Origin: Mucilaginibacter sp. OK268
Lineage (GTDB): Bacteria > Bacteroidota > Bacteroidia > Sphingobacteriales > Sphingobacteriaceae
DNA: 64,000 bases
Assembly (NCBI RefSeq): GCF_900103125.1
Contig: NZ_FNJV01000001.1
Coordinates: forward strand, 992,001 to 1,056,000
Direction of reading: 5' to 3'
Under the pieces are notes generated by a model. It was not told where the DNA came from. It ran no database searches and was given only the letters and a program-made list of their open reading frames with translations. A program made the position numbers and the translations under genes. Shown here one piece after another: positions 42,034-49,145 of this stretch. Position 1 is the first letter of the stretch; every line of letters begins with the position of its first letter.

Positions 42034-42975
42034 TTAAAAACCCTTGTTAATGTCGGGATTGTAAATGGAATTATAAGTGACGTTGAATGACTGGTTTCCT
42101 GTACTGTTTGAAAATAAATTCCCGGTTAAAAGGGTCCGGGTATTACGTTGTATGGTTACGTTGTAAATTGTTTTATATGTACCAGGTTTGCCATCATTAC
42201 GATAGGCGGATATGGTTACCCTAACGCCTGCGTGTGTATTTAGCAAGTCGGTTACCGGCGTAGCGGCAAAGTTGGTAGTACCTACTGCCGCGAGGGGGAC
42301 GCTGGTATCTGTGTATCTGTAATTTAGGGTGCCATCAGTCTTTAAAGTATCACTTGAAGCATCGTCAAAAAAAGAGTAATGAGTTTCGGTATTATACACA
42401 TTAACACTAATTAATGTAACACCGGCGGGGATAGCATCTTTAACCACAACCTGTAATTCGGCATTTAAACGATCGATGGTTACGCTCTGTTGCAGGGGCT
42501 GGTTGCCAACCGTGAAACTGGTTTTTTTATAAAAGGTTTCTTTAAACTCCTCCGGCAAAAAGCCCGAGTATAGGTTAAGAGGGATATAAAAAAAGGTGGT
42601 AGCATCATTTGAATATTGTATGGTATCTGTTAAGCCTACAATAACGGCAGTATAATTTCCGGTTGCCAGACTATCACTAATAGTACCAAAATTCGGACCG
42701 GATTTTTTGGTAATTATTGTCCTTTTTAAGGTGTTGTTTGAATCATATACTCTGTATATCAACCTTATAATATTGGCTTGAGCTGGAGGTACCACCGCAT
42801 TTACTTTGGTTTTATTATCCTGAGGTATAGGTGTATTTTGCTGCGTAAAGTTGCTTACCTTAAAAGTAACCGGGTACAATTTACCTGTGGGGGCATCTGT
42901 TTGGGTATGGCTGGATTTTTTGCACGATAACAGTGCTATGCTGATCAATGTGAAGCAAATTAAAGCTCTTTTCAT
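42034..42975 (-). CDS. Fimbrillin/FimB-Mfa2-like lipoprotein, type A copy 1
   Basis: A 313-residue lipoprotein (lipobox LLSC, Cys about 18, then KKSS). Same domain order as the 40175-41077 product, with a longer middle loop (about 203-225, SDTLKTDGTLNYRYTD). Core DRLNAELQVVVKDAIPAGVT is at about 167-186. It ends in NPDINKGF where the paralogue ends NLSQSF, so the extreme C-termini differ. Located 43 nt upstream of type B copy 2 and 16 nt downstream of type B copy 1, consistent with one operon of B-A-B-A order. Type A and B are about as distant as separate subunits would be. Function unknown. Confidence 0.75.
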   Translation of the reverse strand: MKRALICFTLISIALLSCKKSSHTQTDAPTGKLYPVTFKVSNFTQQNTPIPQDNKTKVNAVVPPAQANIIRLIYRVYDSNNTLKRTIITKKSGPNFGTISDSLATGNYTAVIVGLTDTIQYSNDATTFFYIPLNLYSGFLPEEFKETFYKKTSFTVGNQPLQQSVTIDRLNAELQVVVKDAIPAGVTLISVNVYNTETHYSFFDDASSDTLKTDGTLNYRYTDTSVPLAAVGTTNFAATPVTDLLNTHAGVRVTISAYRNDGKPGTYKTIYNVTIQRNTRTLLTGNLFSNSTGNQSFNVTYNSIYNPDINKGF

Positions 42976-42991
42976 TTGGATAGGTTTAAAA

Positions 42992-43912
42992 TTAAAAATT
43001 AACCGTTATCGGGGTATTCCAGTCCTGGTTAGCCAAAACTGTAAAATTACCATTGCCTGTGGTAAATAAACTACCCGATAATATAGTTCTAGTGTTTCTT
43101 TTGCACACTACATCACTAATTACTTTTGTTCCGAGCGGTCCATTGAGATTAGAGCCATAATAGTTTATGGTTACCTGAAACGGCGTTACATCGTTTCGTG
43201 TGTATATGGTTGTGGTATAATTTGTTTTACCTATATCGGCTGCAGTAATGGCTTTGGTAGTCACATTTTGAGTTACCATCTCGGGGCTCGAACGCCCGGT
43301 TTGCAAATAAAAAGCTGCGGTATCAGCAAAAGATACAGTTATTTTTGATGTGCCGGTGGGTATAGCATCCTTTAAAACAACATCCAAACGGGAAACTACC
43401 CTGTCTAAACTTACATCCTGACTTACAGTGCCGCTTGCGGCAACGGTAATTGGTATTGTTTTATAAAAGGTATCATCCCAGTAAGTTGGCTTCTGACTTG
43501 GATAATCAGAATTAAACGAATAATAAAGATAAGTATTCTGATAATTACTGTTAATGTTTATGTTGGTAATACCTCCGTAAAACACAACTAAATATTTACC
43601 TGCAGGCACATTATCTGTAAATGTACCAAAGCCGGCATCTCCCTTAGATTCATATCTGCTACTAATTGATGTTTTTTGATTAATAGGGAAAAGTATGTAT
43701 TCAAGGTATTGTACCGGTATAGTATCTGTAGCCTGGGTGGCAAGGGCTGTTGTTTTTGCTTTCCCGGCGTTAGGTACCAGGGTTGTTGAAAAGCCCGATA
43801 CATTAAAACTGATAGGGTATAGTTTAACAGCAGGATTAGGCGCTTTTTTTTCCTTTTTACAAGCAAAAAACAGGCATAAACATATACTATAGAGTAAAAT
43901 TTTCTGTTTCAT
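42992..43912 (-). CDS. Fimbrillin/FimB-Mfa2-like lipoprotein, type B copy 1
   Basis: A 306-residue lipoprotein, first gene of the tandem (lipobox FFAC, Cys about 17, then KKEKK). Closely related to 41100-41990: near-identical N-terminus MKQKILL, KLYPISFNVSGF, TTALATQATDTIPVQYLEY, SRLDVVLKDAIPTGTSKI (about 180-197), NYYGSNLNGPLGTKVI and the end NQDWNTPITVNF. A good promoter (TTTG, 19 bp, TACATTTA) lies just upstream, so this gene leads the transcript. The terminator at 40095 closes it about 3.8 kb later. Surface lipoprotein of unknown role; pilus-like or carbohydrate-binding are possible. Confidence 0.75.
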   Translation of the reverse strand: MKQKILLYSICLCLFFACKKEKKAPNPAVKLYPISFNVSGFSTTLVPNAGKAKTTALATQATDTIPVQYLEYILFPINQKTSISSRYESKGDAGFGTFTDNVPAGKYLVVFYGGITNININSNYQNTYLYYSFNSDYPSQKPTYWDDTFYKTIPITVAASGTVSQDVSLDRVVSRLDVVLKDAIPTGTSKITVSFADTAAFYLQTGRSSPEMVTQNVTTKAITAADIGKTNYTTTIYTRNDVTPFQVTINYYGSNLNGPLGTKVISDVVCKRNTRTILSGSLFTTGNGNFTVLANQDWNTPITVNF

Positions 43913-43931
43913 GGGGTTAGATTTAGGTGCA

Positions 43932-43962
43932 TAAATGTACTAATTATTTGCTGTTTGACAAA
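43932..43962 (-). promoter_or_regulatory. Promoter of the four-lipoprotein operon
   Basis: Reading the minus strand: TTTG (43959-43962), 19-bp spacer, then TACATTTA (43932-43939), one mismatch to TAnnTTTG, about 20 nt upstream of the ATG at 43912. Best -33/-7 pair in the window. Confidence 0.55.
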
Positions 43963-44172
43963 AAAAGAAGTTTTTTCAAGGAAGTATAGGAGCAACACGT
44001 AAGACAGGTTTTGGTTTTAAACATTTACGATTTTTATCTTACTGGCTAGGGGCGATCAGACAGATATTGAGCGGGTATTTGATGGGGTAACTACTGATCA
44101 TAATTGGGGACTGAACATTCTACGGCTCTCTTTTTTTATTTGTCGGTAATTTTTGGTATATTTACATGAAAG

Positions 44173-44214
44173 CAGCCCGGTTTTCCTGATGACAGGATAA
44201 CCGGGCTGTTTTGT
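44173..44214 (+). terminator. Orphan GC-rich hairpin with T-rich tail
   Basis: CAGCCCGGTT pairs with AACCGGGCTG, and the loop holds an inner TCCTG/CAGGA stem with an ATGA tetraloop; TTTTGTT follows. It looks like an intrinsic terminator, but no plus-strand gene precedes it, so it may end an unannotated small RNA. The spacer 43913-44429 has no other gene. Confidence 0.6.
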
Positions 44215-44303
44215 TAAGAGGATAACAGGCCCCCAAATAGATCATTTTTGATATAGTTATTTGAAAATCAATATATTAATACTTTTTAAACCTTTCAAAA
44301 CAG

Positions 44304-44404
44304 GCTAAAAATTTGTTAAAAAGTGTTAAAATGGCGTTAAAATTCTGTTAAAACGGGTAATTATCAGGTGTTTTTACCCTGTTTTGGCTAAAAAAGTGTT
44401 AAAA
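44304..44404. promoter_or_regulatory. Helically phased GTTAAAA/GCTAAAA array
   Basis: GCTAAAA at 44304, then GTTAAAA at 44315, 44325, 44336 and 44347 are spaced 11, 10, 11 and 11 bp, one helical turn each. A further GTTAAAA starts at 44398. It lies directly upstream of the DUF2071-like gene. Phased A-tracts usually mean bent DNA or a cooperative binding site. Confidence 0.65.
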
Positions 44405-44429
44405 TTTAAGGTTTAAAAAGTTTTTAACG

Positions 44430-45148
44430 ATGAAGATCCCCACCATAACCGGAATTATCGACCGCCGTATACTGGTCAACTTTGCTATCGATGCCCACGT
44501 GGCCAAAAACATGGTGCCGCCGCCTTTTACCCCTAAAATAGTAAAGGGCAAAGCCATCGCTGGTATATGCCTTATCAGGCTCAGGCAGGTGAGGCCAAAA
44601 GGTTTACCTGCTTTTGTGGGTGTTGGCTCCGAAAACGGGGCGCACCGCATAGCGGTAGAGTGGCAGGAGGATGGCCAGACCAAAGAAGGGGTGTACATAC
44701 CCCGGCGTGATACCTCGTCGCTGTTCAATACGCTTGCAGGCGGTAGGATGTTCCCTGGTAAACACCGCAGGGCCAGGTTTGATGTTGACGAGCATAATGG
44801 TAACTATCATATAGCCTTTGAAAGTTCAGACGGGACCCTCATTAGTATAGATGCCACATTATCAGATACTTTTAATTCGGATTCTGTTTTTGGTGACCTT
44901 GCAACCGCATCGGAGTTTTTAAAGCAGGGGCTACAGGTTACTCACCTAACGGAAACAAATACGAAGGCCTGCTGCTTGAAACCAATCAATGGGAGGTAAA
45001 AGCCCTGGAAGTAAGCCAGGTAAAATCAAGCTATTTTGAGGATGAATCGGTATTTCCGAAAGGCTCAGTAAAGTTTGATAATGCCTTGCTTATGACCAAT
45101 ATACAGCATGATTGGTCGTCAAAACCGGATAAAGCGGTTGTAAAATAA
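44430..45148 (+). pseudogene. DUF2071 (acetoacetate decarboxylase-like) gene with one-base frameshift
   Basis: The first frame encodes 189 residues (MKIPTITGIIDRRILVNFAI...) and ends at 44999. From a run of five T at 44916-44920 the homology continues in the next frame as FKAGATGYSPNGNKYEGLLL, FPKGSVKFDNALLMTNIQHDW, stopping at 45148. Adding one T gives 240 codons including stop, a normal length for DUF2071 proteins, whose C-terminus typically reads G-Y-S-P ... ALLMxNIxHxW. The family has the acetoacetate decarboxylase fold and unknown substrate. This may be a real frameshift at a homopolymer, a programmed slip, or a sequencing error; the short open frame alone would be truncated before the conserved end. 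Confidence 0.85.
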
Positions 45149-45351
45149 GTCGGCATTGAACAGGTTTGAGAAGTTAAACACAATATCTTTTTTTACATTT
45201 TGTAGGCAATTGTTTCATTAATTTTGTCAATTAGACAGGTACCCTTATTGAGTGTAATAATTACAGTTGTAGTTAATTACTTTATTTATATTTTTATACA
45301 ATTCAAAACACTAAGGCATTGCCTGTTATAAACCCAATTATAAATTATTGA

Positions 45352-46587
45352 ATGGAACTGGAGAATAAAGGTGTAAAGGGCAGTCAGCTAAAAAATACGA
45401 TCATTAAAACGCTTTATTTTAATAAAGCGATGTCATGCGCGGGCTTGAGCGAGTTATTTGATAAAAGTATACCGTCAATAGCTAAGGCTGTAAATGAATT
45501 AATGGATGAGGGTTTTGTTGTTGAAGATGGCTATGCCCCTTCAAGCGGTGGCCGCAGACCGCTGATGTACTCGGTAAAGGCCAATACCATGTATATTCTG
45601 GCCATTGCGCTTGACCAACTTACTGCACGGATCCAGCTTTTTGACCTGCTAAACAATGCTGTAGCCGACATGGTTACTTTTGAACTTAAACTACTTAACA
45701 ATCCCGATGCCCTGGCTAAACTAACCACGGAGATCAATAATTATATTAAGGGTTCAGGCGTGGCCAAAGAAAAAATAGCAGGTACAGGTATTGGTATGCC
45801 GGGCTTTATAAATGTTACCGAGGGCATTAATTACACTTATCTTGATGCCGGCGGCGAAAGTTTGACCGCTTATCTTACCGCTAAAACTGGTATCACTACC
45901 TATATTGATAATGACTCCAGCCTAATAGCCCTGGCCGAACAAAAGTTCGGTATAGCCAAATCACAGAATGAGGTAATGGTGATCAACCTGGGTTGGGGTA
46001 TCGGTTTAGGGATGATTGTAAATGGTAAGTTATTCCGTGGATATAATGGTTTTGCCGGTGAGCTAAGCCACATACCTTTATCAGAGGATGGCGCGCTTTG
46101 CGAGTGTGGTAAACGCGGTTGCCTGGAAGCAGAAGCTTCCATGCTGGTAGTAGCCCGAAAAGCCATCGCAGGTATTCAGCAGGGACGTATCACCAGTTTA
46201 AAATACAATAGTAACGATAACGATCACTCTAAGCTCATGGGTGATGCTGTACTGGAAGCTGCCAACAACGGCGATCAGTTTGCTATTGAGCTGCTATCAG
46301 ACGCGGGTTATAAAATAGGGAAGGCCCTGGCTATCCTCATCCACATCATGAACCCCGCTATTATTGTACTGAGCGGCAGGGGGGCAAAAGTAGCTAAGAT
46401 ACTCATGGCGCCTATACAACAGGCCCTGCATAAGTACTGCATCCCCAGGCTTGCAGGTGGTACCGAGTTACTGGTATCCGAGTTGGGTTTTGACGCCGAG
46501 TTGATTGGGGCAGCCGTACTGGTAATGGAAAATTTTGATAAAAACAAAAAAGCAAAAATAAGCAAGGCGGCGAAAGCTGTAGCTTAG
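45352..46587 (+). CDS. ROK-family transcriptional regulator / sugar kinase-like protein
   Basis: A 411-residue protein with an N-terminal winged helix-turn-helix (about 10-70, SCAGLSELFDKSIPSIAKAV) followed by a ROK domain. The ATP/sugar-site motif is GTGIGMPGFINVTEG (about 143-157), EAEASMLV follows, and the zinc-binding consensus is CECGKRGCLEAEAS (about 243-256). The architecture is that of NagC/Mlc/XylR-type repressors that respond to a sugar or sugar phosphate. Whether the kinase function is kept is unknown, though Asp in TYIDNDSSLIALAE (the ExGH/DxN region) is present. The target is not adjacent; the GH3 gene 5 kb away could be one, but this is a guess. Confidence 0.92.
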   Translation: MELENKGVKGSQLKNTIIKTLYFNKAMSCAGLSELFDKSIPSIAKAVNELMDEGFVVEDGYAPSSGGRRPLMYSVKANTMYILAIALDQLTARIQLFDLLNNAVADMVTFELKLLNNPDALAKLTTEINNYIKGSGVAKEKIAGTGIGMPGFINVTEGINYTYLDAGGESLTAYLTAKTGITTYIDNDSSLIALAEQKFGIAKSQNEVMVINLGWGIGLGMIVNGKLFRGYNGFAGELSHIPLSEDGALCECGKRGCLEAEASMLVVARKAIAGIQQGRITSLKYNSNDNDHSKLMGDAVLEAANNGDQFAIELLSDAGYKIGKALAILIHIMNPAIIVLSGRGAKVAKILMAPIQQALHKYCIPRLAGGTELLVSELGFDAELIGAAVLVMENFDKNKKAKISKAAKAVA

Positions 46588-46603
46588 TCGATGTGCGGAT
46601 ATG

Positions 46604-46666
46604 CAGATGTGCAGATTAAAAAATGAAATAATTATTGATAATTTGATTTTTTAATCTGCACATCTG
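46604..46666. terminator. 21-bp perfect inverted repeat between convergent genes
   Basis: CAGATGTGCAGATTAAAAAAT (46604-46624) and its exact reverse complement (46646-46666), with further CGCACATCTGCACATCT copies to its right. Located between convergent ROK and mvaB genes, it probably terminates both; the repeated GATGTGCAGA units also suggest a dispersed palindrome. Confidence 0.6.
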
Positions 46667-46704
46667 AAATTCGCACATCTGCACATCTGGTCCTATTTGC
46701 ACAT

Positions 46705-47556
46705 CTAAAAAAAAACTTTTCCTGAATAATCCATGGCTTCCTGAAATTTTCCTAAATCAAGCCCCAGGAGCTCGTTTTGTGATTGCAGGTATCCAATAAG
46801 GTTTTCGGTAGCGATATTGCCTGTAAGGTCGTCTGCGGCCATTGGACAGCCTCCGTAACCCTTTAGTGCTACATCAAAACGTTTACATCCGCTTTTGTAG
46901 GCAGCTTCTATTTTGGGCTGCCAGGTATCGGGTGTAGAATGTAGATGGATGCCGAACTCGGTTTCCGGAAATTTACGGCATAGGTCAGGATAAATACTGC
47001 CGATCTGTTCTGCCCGGGCAATGCCAATAGTATCAGCAAGGGCTATGTTTTTGATCCCCAGGCCAACCAATTGTTCTGTCCAATGCTCTATGATACCCGT
47101 ATTCCATTCATCACCGTATGGATTGCCAAATCCCATAGATAGGTAAACCAACAATTGTTTATTACTGGTATGGCATAACTCGTTGATCTTTTTTACATTA
47201 TCAAAAGCCTGTGGTAGTGCGGTATTGGTATTGCGGAGCTGAAAAGTTTCGGATATGGAAAAAGGATAGCCCAGGTAGGTGATCTCTTCGTGTTTAATGG
47301 CATCCTCTGCACCGCGGTAGTTGGCAATAATGGCTAGCAGTTTTGACCGGGTATTGCTCATATCCAGCTTTTTTAATACTTCGGCAGTGTCCTGTAGTTG
47401 TGGTATAGCTTTAGCGGATACAAAGCTGCCAAAATCGATGGTGTCGAAACCTACCTGTAACAACAGGTTGATATAAGCCGCTTTGATGTCGGTTGGTACA
47501 AAATCATGCAAACCCTGCATGGCATCGCGGGGGCACTCGGTTATTTTTATGCTCAT
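46705..47556 (-). CDS. mvaB: Hydroxymethylglutaryl-CoA lyase
   Basis: Cleaves HMG-CoA to acetyl-CoA and acetoacetate, the last step of leucine catabolism. 283 residues, DRE-TIM metallolyase fold. Motifs: ITECPRDAMQGL (about 4-15, where the family usually has DGLQ; catalytic Asp/Gln region altered to DAMQG), IDFGSFVSAKAIPQLQDT (about 40-57) and YLSMGFGNPYGDEW (about 133-146). Metal-binding His residues lie in FGIHLHSTP (about 206-214). The loop-Cys signature is YGGCPMAADDL (about 235-245). The close homologue family includes homocitrate/isopropylmalate synthases, but the GGCP(F/M)A loop fits HMG-CoA lyase. Other leucine-degradation genes are not adjacent. Confidence 0.92.
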   Translation of the reverse strand: MSIKITECPRDAMQGLHDFVPTDIKAAYINLLLQVGFDTIDFGSFVSAKAIPQLQDTAEVLKKLDMSNTRSKLLAIIANYRGAEDAIKHEEITYLGYPFSISETFQLRNTNTALPQAFDNVKKINELCHTSNKQLLVYLSMGFGNPYGDEWNTGIIEHWTEQLVGLGIKNIALADTIGIARAEQIGSIYPDLCRKFPETEFGIHLHSTPDTWQPKIEAAYKSGCKRFDVALKGYGGCPMAADDLTGNIATENLIGYLQSQNELLGLDLGKFQEAMDYSGKVFF

Positions 47557-47565
47557 TTCAAGTAC

Positions 47566-47662
47566 TAAGTCTGAGGTCTATAGTCCAAAGTTAGTTTTTA
47601 AGTCTGAAGTTGTGAATTTTTAAACCTAGTCTAAAGACTTTATGACTTTCGGCTTGAGACTC
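47566..47662. repeat. AAGTCTGAGG/GAGACT degenerate inverted repeat
   Basis: TAAGTCTGAGGTCTATAGTCCAAAG is mirrored, with mismatches, by CTAAAGACTTTATGACTTTCGG...GAGACTCA. Looks like a dispersed extragenic palindrome; no T-run on the minus strand. Confidence 0.5.
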
Positions 47663-47667
47663 AGAAA

Positions 47668-48981
47668 TCAATCAACCGTTTTGGGTAAATGCTTGTCTTC
47701 GGTCAATCCTTCGCGTTCAAACTTGCGGATAATAAGCCTTGTACCGCCATTATAAGTAATATAGCTGGATACCCAGTTAATAAACACGATCACCTTGTTA
47801 CGGCCACCTAAAAGCGATATTAAGTGAACGAATAGCCATACCAGCCAGGCAAAAAATCCCTGGAATTTTATTTTACCCAGATCGGCAACGGCTTTATTAC
47901 GACCAACAGTAGCTAAGGAGCCCTTGTCGAAATACTTAAAAGGTACTGTTGGTTCATGGTTGATGAGCTGAGCTATTGATTTGGCCACATGCTGCCCCAT
48001 TTGTATGGCCACCTGGGCCACGCCTGGGTGACCTTTAGGAGTTTCGTCGGTTATCATGGCTGCCACATCGCCAATGGCAAATATGTTGCTGGTGCCCACT
48101 ACACGACAAATACTATCAGTCCTGATCCTGTTGCCGCGTTCAATAAAGCTGGGGTCGATACCTTCGGGTACCACACCCATAACTCCGGCACTCCAGATCA
48201 CCGTTTTGGTACGAATGGTTTTACCACCTTCAAATTTGATCTCCTCGCCGTCATAACTTTCTACTTTTACGCCTAAAAGTACTTCAACACCCATTTTGGT
48301 CAAAAAATCCTTGGTTGCGGCAGATGCTTCATCTGAAAAAGGGCCTAATACTTTTGGCAGGAAATCAACCAGGTACACTTTCATATCCTCCTTTTTGAGC
48401 TCTGGATAATCTTTGGCCAGGATATGATTGCGCAATTCTGCCAGTGCGCCCGATAGCTCCACACCGGTTGGCCCGGCGCCTACCAGTACAAAAGTAAGGT
48501 AGGGGGCACGTTCTTCCTGGGTGGGTTTTAATAGTGCTTCCTCAATGTTTTGCAGGATGGAATACCTTAGGTTAAGCGCTTCAGGAATAGATTTCATGGG
48601 CATCGAAAACTTTTCGATATCCTTATTTCCAAAAAAGTTGGTGGTTGAACCTGTAGCTATTACCAGGTAATCATAGGCTATTTCACCAATGGTGGTTTCA
48701 AGGGTGTTTTTTTCAGCATTTACCTTGGTTACCTCGGCAATCCTGAACCTGAAGTTTTTTTGACTGGCAAAGTTCTTACGCAGCGAAAAAGCTATCGATT
48801 CCGACTCGAGGCTGCCCGTGGCTACCTGATATAAAAGCGGCTGAAACGTGTGGTAATTATGCTTATCGAGCATTAAAACCTCAACGGGTTTATCTTTAAG
48901 GTGCTTGGCTACCTGGAGGCCGCCAAAGCCCCCGCCTACAATAACTACCAGTGGAAATTTTGAGCTGTCTGTTAAGTTCAT
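47668..48981 (-). CDS. ndh: NADH:quinone oxidoreductase type II (NDH-2)
   Basis: Single-subunit, non-proton-pumping NADH dehydrogenase, peripheral to the inner membrane. 437 residues. FAD-binding VIVGGGFGGLQVAKHL (about 12-27), NADH-binding VLVGAGPTGVELSGALAE (about 166-183), the quinone-site-type ASSLESESIAF region (as VATGSLESESIAF, about 55-67) and FAIGDVAAM (about 301-309). The C-terminal amphipathic and hydrophobic segments FFAWLVWLFVHLISLLGG and NKVIVFINW (about 375-405) anchor it to the membrane. Alone on its transcript. Identification is secure; a sulfide:quinone reductase is excluded because the redox Cys pair is absent. Confidence 0.95.
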   Translation of the reverse strand: MNLTDSSKFPLVVIVGGGFGGLQVAKHLKDKPVEVLMLDKHNYHTFQPLLYQVATGSLESESIAFSLRKNFASQKNFRFRIAEVTKVNAEKNTLETTIGEIAYDYLVIATGSTTNFFGNKDIEKFSMPMKSIPEALNLRYSILQNIEEALLKPTQEERAPYLTFVLVGAGPTGVELSGALAELRNHILAKDYPELKKEDMKVYLVDFLPKVLGPFSDEASAATKDFLTKMGVEVLLGVKVESYDGEEIKFEGGKTIRTKTVIWSAGVMGVVPEGIDPSFIERGNRIRTDSICRVVGTSNIFAIGDVAAMITDETPKGHPGVAQVAIQMGQHVAKSIAQLINHEPTVPFKYFDKGSLATVGRNKAVADLGKIKFQGFFAWLVWLFVHLISLLGGRNKVIVFINWVSSYITYNGGTRLIIRKFEREGLTEDKHLPKTVD

Positions 48982-49004
48982 AGCACAGGTGTTTTTAAAA
49001 TGTT

Positions 49005-49082
49005 AACCCCCTCTAAATCTCCCCCAAAGGAGGATACTTTAAAAAACTAAAGCCCTCCCTTCCGGGGAGGGTTGGGAGGGGT
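49005..49082. repeat. CCCCTCTAAATC/GGGAGGGGTT inverted repeat
   Basis: AACCCCCTC...CCCCCAAAGGAGG on the left pairs with CCTCCCTTCC...GGGAGGGGTT on the right. A sequence of the same type, CCCCCTAACCCCTTGAAGGG, is found inside thyA (minus strand, 53284-53316). Confidence 0.75.
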
Positions 49083-49099
49083 TATCAATAGAAACAAAA

Positions 49100-49126
49100 A
49101 AGGCCCCAAAAGTTCTTTGGGGCCTT
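49100..49126 (-). terminator. Intrinsic terminator of secDF
   Basis: AAGGCCCCAAA and TTTGGGGCCTT form an 11-bp stem; on the minus strand a T-run follows. Directly after the secDF stop. Confidence 0.85.
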
Positions 49127-49145
49127 GTAAATAAATTTATGGAGT

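Noticed and set aside
45219..45226. TAATTTTG box upstream of the ROK gene as a promoter
   Set aside because: The nearest TTTG lies only 16 bp upstream instead of 19-21, and the box is 125 nt from the start, so support is too weak to list.
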